Below are positions 1-8,716 of a stretch of DNA of 35,565 nt, one piece after another. How positions within the stretch are numbered: position 1 is the first letter of the stretch; each line of letters begins with the position of its first letter. The notes beneath the pieces were generated by a model, which had not been told where the DNA came from, ran no database searches, and worked only from the letters and a program-made list of their open reading frames with translations. The translations under genes were made by a program, and so were the position numbers. This DNA comes from Desulfobacterales bacterium HSG2 (GTDB taxonomy: Bacteria; Desulfobacterota; Desulfobacteria; Desulfobacterales; 4be13). The stretch covers positions 1 through 35,565 of the forward strand of contig JAUCGI010000045.1 of the NCBI GenBank assembly GCA_030378035.1. Reading direction: 5' to 3'.

Positions 1-75
1 TTCTTTTTCCTCCTTTTCCCATCTTACTTTTTCCTCTTTCACTTTCTTTTCCCATTTTTCTCTTTCCGCTTCCGC
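1..75 (-). repeat. Inverted partial copy of the HTH-Rpn coiled-coil coding segment
   Basis: The first 75 bases are the exact reverse complement of 6231-6305, the Lys/Glu-rich coiled-coil part of the full HTH-Rpn gene. The match reaches the window edge and stops sharply at 75/76. A further family member, or a piece of one, therefore probably lies on the minus strand just outside the window and was broken here. The adjoining FGE gene may have lost its 5' end in the same event. Confidence 0.9.
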
Positions 76-97
76 CACATCTGTTCTGTTTGAGAAT

Positions 98-1702
<1,605 letters not shown>

Positions 1703-1978
1703 GCCAAGACAGGCAGGCCAAGACAGGCAGGCAAGCAGGAACTGAGGAGAGCAGAAGCATCCGCACCGCCACGAAACGAGCGAGGGACGAGCGAAGTGGC
1801 GTGGCGGTCGGATGCTTCTGCTCTCCTCAGAAGGCAGGGAAGCAGGCAGGCAAGCAGGGAGAAAGGAAGCATTCATTCGCACCGGAGCGGAATGGAGCGA
1901 GGGACGAGCGGAATGGAGCGGAGGTCGAATGAATGCTTCCTTTCTCCAAACAGGCAGGAACAAGTAAAAAGGAGCGGG
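1703..1978. repeat. Two large palindromes embedded in AGGCAGGCAAG-type repeats
   Basis: Directly after the FGE stop come short GGCAGGCAAGCAGG repeats holding two foldbacks. Palindrome 1 has perfect 22-bp arms at 1742-1763 and 1809-1830, extended inward to about 30 bp with one bulge. Palindrome 2 has perfect 22-bp arms at 1858-1879 and 1926-1947. The loops share the motif GAGGGACGAGCG. The arms differ in sequence, so this is a shared architecture and not a simple duplication. Function unknown. Confidence 0.9.
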
Positions 1979-1980
1979 GT

Positions 1981-2014
1981 CAAGGGGCGGCAGCCCCTTG
2001 TCGCGACATTTTTT
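1981..2014 (+). terminator. GC-rich hairpin followed by a T-run
   Basis: A perfect 8-bp stem (1981-1988 with 1993-2000) closes the loop GGCA and is followed within 10 nt by seven T. It reads as an intrinsic terminator for the FGE gene. The short GC stem with a loop fitting GRNA also matches the hairpin found downstream of many DGR variable regions, though this one sits about 290 bp away with foldback repeats in between. Confidence 0.65.
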
Positions 2015-2015
2015 T

Positions 2016-2134
2016 CTGATTATAACGGATTTTGGGGAGGCCCGGGCCCGGGAATATGACAGCGGATAGGAGGATGAAACGGATATCCCGAATCCGCTGA
2101 CCGGGAATATCCGTTGTCATATCACCGGCCTCCC
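2016..2134. mobile_element. Degenerate copy of the CTGATTATAACG MITE-like family
   Basis: The left terminus CTGATTATAACGGATTT is intact at 2016-2032. The expected right terminus is only faintly recognisable near 2109-2122. Nested inverted repeats fill the segment: GGGAGGCC at 2035-2042 with GGCCTCCC at 2127-2134, and a 14-bp arm at 2054-2067 with 2109-2122 (one mismatch). Confidence 0.6.
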
Positions 2135-2179
2135 ACCCGGCTTGGCAAAGTTTACATTAGCATAGACAAGGAATCATAT

Positions 2180-2503
2180 ATGCCCAGAACTCACTCACCA
2201 GAAGAGAAGATCGAGATACTAAAAGAACACTTTATCAAGGGAAAACCGCTGAAGACAGTCTGCGAGGAACATCAGATTCATCCCAAGACCTTCAGGAAGT
2301 GGCAAAAATCACTTTTTGAGCACGGAGACCTGGTATTCAGCGGTCCTTCGTCAGGTTCACCCCGGGTGGTTCGAGGCGGTTCCTGGGATAGCTTGGCCAA
2401 GAGGTGCCGGTCTGCGTACCGGTAGTGGAGTATGCCCGGCTTTCGGCGTAGATATTACGGGTTTCGACTGGCTCTCTCCAAAGTCAATGAGTTAATCAGA
2501 TAA
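2180..2503 (+). pseudogene. Chimera: HTH of the HTH-Rpn family joined to an FGE variable-type tail, with in-frame stop
   Basis: The ATG at 2180 follows AAGGA, exactly as in the HTH-Rpn array. Residues 1-53 are the family HTH (MPRTHSPEEKIEILKEH...). The frame then passes at GPSSGS straight into the end of an FGE domain: RVVRGGSW, CRSAYR, a TAG at 2423-2425, then PGF.RR, GFRLALS and a final TAA at 2501. The nuclease half of one gene and the front of the other are both missing, while the reading frame is kept across the junction. The product ends after 81 residues unless TAG is read through. The stop falls at a position that varies between the two FGE tails. This could be a recombination relic or a small HTH protein; relic is more likely. 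Confidence 0.75.
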
Positions 2504-2799
2504 AGCAAGCATCAGTAGAGCTAAAACGCTCCCGGGGGATTGGCAAATCCGCCGGATCCCGTGGCAGACAAAATATCAGGTTCCCTGACTGCCGGGGGAT
2601 ATAAATTTGGAAATAGAAGTTTTTTTGGGTAAGCACACTCTCACGCTCCCGGGGGATCGCTAAATCCCCCGGTCATGGCCTGTCAGGAATGCAGGCTCGG
2701 ATTTAGCAATCCGAGCCGAGCGTGAAGGGCACATAAAAAGGGATTGGGATTCTGATATACATGAAGCGACCGATCAACCGATGAAAGGGAAAGCGACCG
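2504..2799. repeat. Spacer with REP-like palindromes (CGCTC...GGATT...AATCC...GAGCG)
   Basis: A 296-bp gap without a gene. It contains a partial REP-like unit (2527-2555) and a complete one (2642-2724). The complete unit's outer arms CACGCTC / GAGCGTG enclose GGATCGCTAAATCC and GGATTTAGCAATCC hairpins. Related units lie at 8501-8531, 8561-8592, ~14941-15015 and ~15378-15438. Just before the ATPase gene, GCGACCGATCAACCGATG and GCGACCGATG form a short direct repeat around a possible start. Confidence 0.75.
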
Positions 2800-3909
2800 A
2801 TGATAAACGAAATCTATATCGACAATTTCCGGTGTCTGACAAATTTTCGGATCCGGCCGGACGAATTTCAACTCTGGCTGGGTGACAACGGATCAGGCAA
2901 AACATCCGTGCCGGATGCATTGCGTTATGTTCAGCGCCTGATGCGCGGCGGGCATGTGGAGGATATTTTCAGAAAAAACAGCCTGACAAGCTGGGATTCG
3001 AGAAAAGACCAGACGTTCGGACTCACGCTGGCCATAGACGGAGAACCGTACAAATACGATCTGACGGTGGAATATGCGAATCAGGAGGACAGACGGCGCA
3101 TCAGGCAGGAAAAACTGATTTGGAGGGACTCGCCTTTCTTCTGGTTCGACGGACAGGAGGCGCATCTTTACCGAATCAGTCGGAATACCCGGAAAGCGGA
3201 AAAAGGTGCCGTTTTCCCGGCGGATTGTCGCCGGTCGGTCATTCCGACGATTGCGCAACGCGACGACAACACGCCGCTGATCCGGTTCAGGGAGGAACTC
3301 GGCAGGATATTGCTGATCAGCCCGATTCCGTTGCTGGTAAAAGAAGCGGCCGCATCCGAGTCGCGCAATCTGTCGGATCATGCCGAGAATTTTGCACAGT
3401 GGTACCGCCATCTCCTCCAGGAGCAGCCGCGGATCGGTTACAGCGCCGGACAACTCCTGGAGGACGTTCTTCCGGGTTTCGGGCAACTGAGCCTCAGGGA
3501 GATCGGCGAATCCCGCCGACTGACGGCAACATTCCGCATCCGGGGCAAAGACCGTGATTTCGACTTCACGGACATTTCCGACGGTCAGCGTCAGCTGATC
3601 GTGCTTTACACCGTGTCGGAATCGCTACGTGCCGGAATCTTTTCAACAGTGCTGATCGATGAACCGGACAACTTTGTCTCACTGCGCGAAATCCAGCCCT
3701 GGCTTGAAAACCTGAACGACATCTGCGACGAACAAAACAGACAGGCTCTGATCATATCTCATCATCCTGAAATTGTGAACAAAATGGCGAGAGGTTCGGA
3801 AGTGTGGTTTTCCCGGCAGGCGGGGGCGCATGTTGTGGCAAAGCCTTTCCCCGAGGTGGCCGAACTGCCTCCGGCGGAAGTTATGGCGCGGGGGTGGGAA
3901 AATGAGTAA
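2800..3909 (+). CDS. AAA (OLD/AAA_21-like, ABC-type) ATPase of a predicted defence pair
   Basis: 369 aa. Walker A GDNGSGKTS is at 28-36, an ABC-like signature SDGQRQL at 260-266, Walker B STVLIDEPD at 282-290 and the switch-histidine ISHHPE at 319-324. The opening (INEIYIDNFRCLTNF) is typical of RecF/OLD-like SMC-type ATPases. The central insertion is short and no nuclease domain is fused. The next gene begins inside this one (8-nt overlap) and encodes a TOPRIM-like protein, so the two are translationally coupled. Such ATPase + TOPRIM pairs resemble a split OLD nuclease or the AriA/AriB organisation of PARIS, in which the ATPase senses and holds a toxic nuclease. The pair lies between a chimeric HTH gene and an Rpn-array fragment, which supports a defence role. 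The start ATG fits the motif; its RBS (AAAGGGAAAG) is only moderate. Confidence 0.88.
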   Translation: MINEIYIDNFRCLTNFRIRPDEFQLWLGDNGSGKTSVPDALRYVQRLMRGGHVEDIFRKNSLTSWDSRKDQTFGLTLAIDGEPYKYDLTVEYANQEDRRRIRQEKLIWRDSPFFWFDGQEAHLYRISRNTRKAEKGAVFPADCRRSVIPTIAQRDDNTPLIRFREELGRILLISPIPLLVKEAAASESRNLSDHAENFAQWYRHLLQEQPRIGYSAGQLLEDVLPGFGQLSLREIGESRRLTATFRIRGKDRDFDFTDISDGQRQLIVLYTVSESLRAGIFSTVLIDEPDNFVSLREIQPWLENLNDICDEQNRQALIISHHPEIVNKMARGSEVWFSRQAGAHVVAKPFPEVAELPPAEVMARGWENE

Positions 3910-4450
3910 GGCATCGCAAATTATCGTCCTGTGTGAAGACAGGGCCCATGAGGTGTTTGTCAAGCGGTTCCTGAAAAGATGGGGTGTGAAGTCCCGATCC
4001 ATACGGGTAACGCCTTATCCGAACGGAAAGGGATCAGGCAAAAAACATGTGGAGGACAATATTTCCCCGGAAGCCAAAGCGCTGCGCAGGCGGCACGCCT
4101 CGACGATTTTACTGGTGGTTCAGGATGCGGACGAACTCACCGTTGACCGGACACGGTCCAGTTTGGACGCGAAAATTCTGCCACCCAGAAGAGATGATGA
4201 GCCGATTGCCTTCATCATACCCAAATGGCATATCCAGACCTGGATAGCCTACCTGGATGGCGAGAATATCGATGAAGGGGACAAGGAAGCCTACGAACGC
4301 AGGTACCGGGTGATTTCCGAGAGCAAAGAGGCGCATTCCCTTATTGATAAGCTTGCCTACAATTGCAGGGGTAATCGGGAACTTGAATCACCACCGGATT
4401 CACTGGTCGCAGCCTGTGAGGAATTCGAGCGCATACGCAACGCGTTATAG
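3902..4450 (+). CDS. TOPRIM-like (DUF4276/DUF3226/DUF4435-type) partner of the ATPase
   Basis: 182 aa from the ATG at 3902, inside the ATGAGTAA overlap with the upstream gene. A start at 3830 in the same frame is possible but would overlap the ATPase by 80 nt. The N-terminus QIIVLCEDRAHEVFVKRFL has the acidic residue expected of a TOPRIM first strand. ILLVVQDADELTVD offers the DxD-like acidic pair. IPKWHIQTWIAYLDGENID resembles the P-x-x-x-IE/Q-x-W-L block of the DUF4276/3226 families. It is shorter than AriB (about 300 aa), so a direct PARIS call is not made. Predicted function: metal-dependent nuclease effector. Exact family uncertain. Confidence 0.75.
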   Translation: MSKASQIIVLCEDRAHEVFVKRFLKRWGVKSRSIRVTPYPNGKGSGKKHVEDNISPEAKALRRRHASTILLVVQDADELTVDRTRSSLDAKILPPRRDDEPIAFIIPKWHIQTWIAYLDGENIDEGDKEAYERRYRVISESKEAHSLIDKLAYNCRGNRELESPPDSLVAACEEFERIRNAL

Positions 4451-4491
4451 AAAGGAATTACCTATGTGCAAATTAAAGCCATCGAGTCGAA

Positions 4492-4689
4492 TTGGAAAAC
4501 GCCCGTGAGATGCTCATGACGGCCCTTGAGGAGTCAGTCGGCGTTATCCCAACATACCTTGTCGATGAGGTGATGTCCGTTTCCCGCCTCGAAGTATTGA
4601 AGGGCCTGCTGAGACAGACTTTCAGATGCAGGGAAATCGGGGAATTTGAGAGGATGCTGAAACAGGCGAAGCAACAGCCGGCAGAGTGA
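4492..4689 (+). pseudogene. C-terminal fragment of an HTH-Rpn gene
   Basis: The sequence encodes LENAREMLMTALEESVG and onward to the family end QQPAE, matching the last ~65 residues of the full copies. The HTH and nuclease are absent. Upstream DNA (4451-4490) is unrelated, so the gene is cut at its 5' end close to the TTG of the coiled-coil/C-domain junction. An ATG 28 nt before is out of frame. It may simply be a relic. The piece nevertheless corresponds to the region that, in enterobacterial rpn genes, is made separately as the inhibitory Rpn-S protein, so expression from the TTG or an internal ATG (4510 or 4516) is conceivable. Confidence 0.7.
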
Positions 4690-4848
4690 CCATGAAGGAA
4701 CTGTGGCCGGATTCCCCGGAAGGTCTCGGAAACCTGCCCCGGATTTCGTGTGAAACCTGATCTTTTTTCGTGTGATTCATGGTCGGAAACGTAAAAACCG
4801 GCGGATCACTATCGTGATAAAACTGAAAGTGAGGATAAGGAATTTTAT
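4690..4848 (+). repeat. Array spacer unit 1 (about 160 bp)
   Basis: Conserved spacer between HTH-Rpn family genes, repeated at 5224-5369, 6579-6737 and 7812-7970 and truncated at 8346-8446. It contains CCGGATTCCCCGGAAGG, TTTCGTGTGAAACCTGATC and CGTGTGATTC, and ends with GATAAGGA as ribosome-binding site. In units 2-4 the spacer is open in frame with the next gene; in this unit a CAA to TAA change closes it. A long N-terminal extension is therefore unlikely to be required. Confidence 0.9.
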
Positions 4849-5223
4849 ATGTTCAGAACGCATTCACCAGAAGAGATGACCGACATATTAAAGGCGCATT
4901 TTCTCGAAGGAAAACCGCTGAAGGAGATTTGTGAGGAAAACCGGATTCACCCCGAGACCTTCAGGAAGTGGCAAAACTTTCTTCTTGAACACGGAGAGCT
5001 GATATTCACTGTGGAAGAAGAGAAATTGAAAACCGCCCGTGAAATGGTCATAGCTGCCCTTGAGGAGTCAGTCGGCGCTGTTCCGGGATATCTTGTCGAT
5101 GAGGTGATGTCCGTTTCCCGACTCGACGTATTGAAGGGCCTGCTGAGACAGGCTGTCAGATGCAGGGAAATCGGGGACTTTGAAAGGATGCTGAAACAGG
5201 CGACCCGCCAGCCGGCAGAGTGA
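4849..5223 (+). CDS. Short HTH + C-terminal-domain protein of the HTH-Rpn family (no nuclease)
   Basis: 124 aa; ATG preceded by GATAAGGA at good spacing. Residues 1-53 are the IS3/IS911-OrfA-type HTH (MFRTHSPEEMTDILKAHFLEG; HPETFRKWQ). They are followed directly by the family C-terminal domain (TAREMVIAALEESVGAVPGYLVDEVMSVS ... MLKQATRQPAE). The ~240-residue PD-(D/E)XK domain is absent. The 7971 gene has the same layout and shares features the long copies lack (start MFRTHSPEEM, linker VEEEKLK). The short form is thus a distinct lineage kept in two copies, not two random deletions. It could compete with the nuclease for binding or dimerise with it, but this is inference. Confidence 0.8.
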   Translation: MFRTHSPEEMTDILKAHFLEGKPLKEICEENRIHPETFRKWQNFLLEHGELIFTVEEEKLKTAREMVIAALEESVGAVPGYLVDEVMSVSRLDVLKGLLRQAVRCREIGDFERMLKQATRQPAE

Positions 5224-5369
5224 TCCCGAATGACACGAATGCTCCGTGGCCGGATTTCCCCGGAAGGCTTCGGAAATCCGCCCCGGATTCGTGTGATTCG
5301 TCGTCGGAAACGCAAAAACCGGCGGATCGTTATCGTGATGAAACTGAAAGTACGGATAAGGAATCGTAT
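5224..5369 (+). repeat. Array spacer unit 2
   Basis: Same module as 4690-4848, slightly shortened in the CCCCGGATT region; it is open in frame into the following gene and ends GATAAGGA. Confidence 0.85.
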
Positions 5370-6578
5370 ATGCCCAGAACCCACTCACCAGAAGAGAAGA
5401 TCGAGATACTGAAAGAACACATTATCGACGGAAAACCCCTGGGGATAGTCTGCGAGGAACACCGGATCCACCCCGAGACCTTCATGAAGTGGCAAAAAGA
5501 ACTTTTTGAGTACGGAGACCTGACATTCAGACGGACCCCCCAGGACGGGATGGATTATTTCCACAGCTACGACCTCGTTGTCAACTGGCTCTCCGAGGCA
5601 TTCCGGGGACAGACGCTCGGTGTCCTCGGCGTCAGTACCGGAGAGATTCGGAGAGTCTGCTCGTACAAGCCGGTGGAGATAGCGGTCAGCGCCGGCGTGG
5701 TGGACGTCATATTCGAGGAGACCGGCGGAAAAGCCTGGCACCTGGAGGAGCAGCGGAGCATGACCGAGAAGGACCTTTACCGGTTCGCATCCCAGCACTT
5801 CTCCGCAGCCGGGGAATGGAGGGACGACATCACGGACATTCTCCTGACATCCGGCGAGCCGTACACCGGCAGGAGGGAGATACGGACACCCACCGGAACA
5901 TACGCCCCGATGATCATCGACCTCACGGAACGGGACGGCCCCGGGCGTCTCGCCGAAATCCGGGAGTCCCTGGACAGAGGGGACTCATCCGTTCTGCTGG
6001 AACTCGTGTTCCTTCCGCTGTACGGCGAAGATACGGATATGGAGCGCAGCCGGTTTGTCAGGGAGGTGCTCCGGTTTGAGATTGACCTTTACAAGCAGGA
6101 CAGAATGCCGGTGCTGCTTCTCGCGGCCACCATGATCATGTCGAACAGGGAGATTGACAAAACAACCTTTCAGGAATTGTGGGAGGAGGTAAAAATGCTG
6201 AGAATTTTTGAATATGCCCGTGAAATAATTGCGGAAGCGGAAAGAGAAAAATGGGAAAAGAAAGTGAAAGAGGAAAAAGTAAGATGGGAAAAGGAGGAAA
6301 AAGAAAAATGGGAAAAGAAAGTGAAAGAGGAAAAAGTAAGATGGGAAAAGAAAGTGAAGGAGGAAAAAGAGAAAGGAAGATTGGAAAGCGCCCGTGATAT
6401 GGTCATGGAGGCCCTTCATGAGTCAGTCGGCGTTGTTCCGGGATATCTTGTCGATGAGGTGATGTCCGTTTCCCGCCCCGAAGTATTGAAGGGCCTGCTG
6501 AGACAGACTTTCAAATGCAGAGAAATCGGGGAATTTGAGAAGATGCTGAAACAGGCGACCCGGCAGCCGGCAGAGTGA
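5370..6578 (+). CDS. HTH-Rpn fusion: PD-(D/E)XK (Rpn/PDDEXK_2-like) nuclease with transposase-type HTH, full copy A
   Basis: 402 aa from the ATG at 5370, with GATAAGGA upstream. Residues 1-53: HTH (THSPEEKIEILKEH, HPETFMKWQK). Residues ~58-285: PD-(D/E)XK nuclease of the Rpn/DUF4351 group. The likely acidic residue is D112 in VVDVIF, followed by the E-x-Q variant of the catalytic motif (HLEEQ, E126/Q128) and DLYRFASQHF supplying the family Tyr/Arg. Residues ~285-338: Lys/Glu/Trp-rich coiled coil with two 19-residue repeats. Residues 339-402: C-terminal domain (ESVGVVPGYLVDEVMSVS, EFEKMLKQA). Rpn proteins are toxic DNases, some protecting against phage. No DDE/HUH transposase domain is present, so this is not a classic IS gene. 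Copy B (6738) differs at roughly ten residues over the first 282. Confidence 0.85.
   Translation: MPRTHSPEEKIEILKEHIIDGKPLGIVCEEHRIHPETFMKWQKELFEYGDLTFRRTPQDGMDYFHSYDLVVNWLSEAFRGQTLGVLGVSTGEIRRVCSYKPVEIAVSAGVVDVIFEETGGKAWHLEEQRSMTEKDLYRFASQHFSAAGEWRDDITDILLTSGEPYTGRREIRTPTGTYAPMIIDLTERDGPGRLAEIRESLDRGDSSVLLELVFLPLYGEDTDMERSRFVREVLRFEIDLYKQDRMPVLLLAATMIMSNREIDKTTFQELWEEVKMLRIFEYAREIIAEAEREKWEKKVKEEKVRWEKEEKEKWEKKVKEEKVRWEKKVKEEKEKGRLESARDMVMEALHESVGVVPGYLVDEVMSVSRPEVLKGLLRQTFKCREIGEFEKMLKQATRQPAE
6246..6350 (+). repeat. 57-bp tandem repeat in the coiled coil of copy A
   Basis: A 48-nt identical core recurs at 6246-6293 and 6303-6350, a period of 57 nt or 19 codons (KWEKKVKEEKVRWEK...). It keeps frame and lengthens the coiled coil. 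Copy B lacks it altogether, and the inverted fragment at 1-75 contains it. Confidence 0.95.
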
Positions 6579-6737
6579 CCACGAATGATCCGTGGCCGGA
6601 TTCCCCGGAAGGCTTCGGAAACCTGCCCCGGATTTCGTGTGAAACCTGATCTTTTTTCGTGTGATTCGTGGTCGGAAACGCAAAAACCGGCGGATCGTTA
6701 TCGTGATGAAACTGAAAGTACGGATAAGGAATCGTAT
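6579..6737 (+). repeat. Array spacer unit 3
   Basis: Full-length spacer module, nearly identical to unit 4. It has an open frame starting at the ATG at 6585 that runs into the next gene without a stop. The GATAAGGA site next to the gene start at 6738 remains the more convincing ribosome-binding site. Confidence 0.9.
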
Positions 6738-7811
6738 ATGCCCAGAACCCACTCACCAGAAGAGAAGATCGAGATACTGAAAGAACACATTATCGACGGA
6801 AAACCCCTGGAGACAGTCTGCGAGGAACACCGGATCCACCCCGAGACCTTCATGAAGTGGCAAAAAGAACTTTTTGAGTACGGAGACCTGACATTCAGAC
6901 GGACCCCCCAGGACGGGATGGATTATTTCCACAGCTACGACCTCTTTGTCAACTGGCTCTCCGAGGCCTTCCGGGGACAGACGCTCGGTGTCCTCGGCGT
7001 CAGTACCGGAGAAATTCGGAGAGTCTGCTCCTACAAGCCGGTGGAGATAGCGGTCAGCGCCGGCGTGGTGGACGTCATATTCGAGGAGACCGGCGGAAAA
7101 GCCTGGCACCTGGAGGAACAGCGGAGCATGACCGAGAAGGACCTTTACCGGTTCGCATCCCAGCACTTCTCCGCAGCCGGGGAATGGAGGGACGACATCA
7201 CGGACATTCTCCTGACATCGGGCGTGCCGTACACCGGCAGAAGGGAGATACGGACGCCGACCGGAACATACGCCCCGCTGATCATTGACCTCACGGAACG
7301 GGACGGCCCCGGGCGTCTCGCCGAAATCCGGGAGTCCCTGGACAGAGGGGACTCATCCGTTCTGCTGGAACTCGTGTTCCTTCCGCTGTACGGCAAAGAT
7401 ACGGATCCGGAGCACAGCCGGTTTGTCAGAGAGGTTCTCCGGTTTGAGATTGATCTTTACAAGCAGGACAGAATGCCGGTGCTGCTTCTCGCGGCCACCC
7501 TGATCATGTCGAACAGGGAAATTGACAAAACAACCTTTCAGGAATTATGGGAGGAGATAAAAATGCTGAAAATTTTTGAATATGCCCGTGAAATGATTAT
7601 GGAAGAGGGGAGATTGGAAAACGCCCGTGAGATGCTCATGGCAGTCCTTCAGGAGTCGGTCGGTGCTGTTCCGGGATATCTTGCCGACGAAGTGATGTCT
7701 GTTTCCCGCCATGACGTATTGAAGGACTTGGTGAGACAAGCTGTCAAATGCAGAGAAATAGAGGAGTTTGAGAAGATGCTGAAACAGGCGACCCGGCAGC
7801 CGGCAGAGTGA
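6738..7811 (+). CDS. HTH-Rpn fusion nuclease, full copy B (no coiled-coil expansion)
   Basis: 357 aa. HTH, nuclease and C-terminal domain are as in copy A, including VVDVIF, HLEEQ and DLYRFASQHF. Visible differences from copy A include GIV/ETV in the HTH, LVV/LFV, GEP/GVP, APM/APL, GEDTDMER/GKDTDPEH and EEV/EEI. The two copies therefore come from a recent duplication under protein-level constraint. In place of the 19-residue repeats there is only REMIMEEGRLENAREMLM before the C-terminal domain. A purine-rich GAGGGGAG lies just before TTG and ATG codons at the start of the C-terminal domain, a conceivable internal initiation region. Confidence 0.85.
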   Translation: MPRTHSPEEKIEILKEHIIDGKPLETVCEEHRIHPETFMKWQKELFEYGDLTFRRTPQDGMDYFHSYDLFVNWLSEAFRGQTLGVLGVSTGEIRRVCSYKPVEIAVSAGVVDVIFEETGGKAWHLEEQRSMTEKDLYRFASQHFSAAGEWRDDITDILLTSGVPYTGRREIRTPTGTYAPLIIDLTERDGPGRLAEIRESLDRGDSSVLLELVFLPLYGKDTDPEHSRFVREVLRFEIDLYKQDRMPVLLLAATLIMSNREIDKTTFQELWEEIKMLKIFEYAREMIMEEGRLENAREMLMAVLQESVGAVPGYLADEVMSVSRHDVLKDLVRQAVKCREIEEFEKMLKQATRQPAE

Positions 7812-7970
7812 CCACGAATGATCCGTGGCCGGATTCCCCGGAAGGCTTCGGAAACCTGCCCCGGATTTCGTGTGAAACCTGATCTTTTTTCGTGTGATTC
7901 GTGGTCGGAAACGCAAAAACCGGCGGATCGTCATCGTGATGAAACTGAAAGTGAGGATAAGGAATTTTAT
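7812..7970 (+). repeat. Array spacer unit 4
   Basis: Full-length module virtually identical to unit 3 over its first ~130 bp. Its last ~30 bp resemble unit 1 instead (GTGAGGATAAGGAATTTTAT), so the 3' end of each spacer belongs with its short or long gene type. Confidence 0.9.
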
Positions 7971-8345
7971 ATGTTCAGAACGCATTCACCAGAAGAGATG
8001 GCCGACATATTAAAGGCGCATTTTATCAAAGGAAAACCGATAAAGGAGGTTTGTGAGGAAAACCGAATTCACCCCGAGACCTTCAGGAAGTGGCACAAAT
8101 TCCTTTTTGAACACGGAGAACTGGCATTCATTGTGGAAGAAGAGAAATTGAAAATCGTCCGTGAAATGGTCATGGTTGCCCTTGAGGAGTCAGTCGGCGC
8201 TGTTCCGGGATATCTTGTCGATGAGGTGATGTCCGTTTCCCGCCTCGACGTATTGAAGGGCCTGCTGAGACAGACTTTCAGATGCAGAGAAATCGGAGAA
8301 TTCGAGAAGATGCTGAAACAGGCGACCCGGCAGCCGGCAGAGTGA
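7971..8345 (+). CDS. Short HTH + C-terminal-domain protein, second copy
   Basis: 124 aa, the same length and architecture as the 4849 gene: HTH (MFRTHSPEEMADILKAHFIKG; HPETFRKWHK), linker VEEEKLK, then the C-terminal domain VREMVMVALEESVGAVPGYLVDEVMSVS ... ATRQPAE. There is no nuclease. It follows the full copy B just as the other short gene precedes copy A, giving the order short-long-long-short. Equal length and intact frame argue for selection. It might be an antitoxin-like partner or DNA-binding competitor; no direct evidence is visible. Confidence 0.8.
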   Translation: MFRTHSPEEMADILKAHFIKGKPIKEVCEENRIHPETFRKWHKFLFEHGELAFIVEEEKLKIVREMVMVALEESVGAVPGYLVDEVMSVSRLDVLKGLLRQTFRCREIGEFEKMLKQATRQPAE

Positions 8346-8716
8346 TCTCGAATGACACGAATGATCCGTGGCCGGATTCCCCGGAAGGTTTCGGAAATCT
8401 GCCCCGGATCGTGTGATTCGTGGTCGGAAACGCAAAAACCGGCGGATTAGCTGGCAGAGTGACCCAAAATTCGTTAATCATGCCTTACCTCCGAGCTTTG
8501 CCGGGGGGATTTAGCAATCCCCCGGGAGCGTGGAGGAGGCAGTCATGGAGGGTCAGCCGTGCCGGGGGATTTGCCAATCCCCCGGGAGCGTGGAGGGGCA
8601 CCGGGAGCGTGAGGGCTGTCAACCGTAAACTGTCAACCGTAAACCGTAAACCGTAAACTGTCAACCGTAAACTGTCAACCGTCAACCGTCAACCGTCAAA
8701 CAGAAAGGATTTTCCC
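8346..8716. repeat. Truncated array spacer, deletion scar, REP-like units and GTCAACC heptamers
   Basis: 371 bp without a gene. 8346-8446 is array spacer unit 5, which breaks at CCGGCGGAT. The next bases (8447-8462) read like the end of a family gene (CTGGCAGAGTGACC), as if a whole gene had been deleted. Two REP-like palindromes follow (8501-8531, 8561-8592; GGGGGATTTGCCAATCCCCC). Then 8618-8700 is a run of GTCAACC/GTAAACC heptamers that ends seven bases before the ribosome-binding site of the U32 gene. Confidence 0.8.

Noticed and set aside
6585-6737. 51-residue N-terminal extension of the HTH-Rpn proteins encoded in the spacer
   Set aside because: One spacer unit has an in-frame TAA, the extension has no domain character, and GATAAGGA marks the downstream ATG as the start.
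2180-8345. Array genes as classic insertion-sequence transposases
   Set aside because: Only the HTH resembles IS3 OrfA; no DDE, HUH or serine-recombinase domain and no terminal inverted repeats around the genes. The catalytic part is Rpn-like.
8618-8700. CRISPR array
   Set aside because: Units are 7 bp and contiguous with no unique spacers; the same holds for all other short tandem repeats here.
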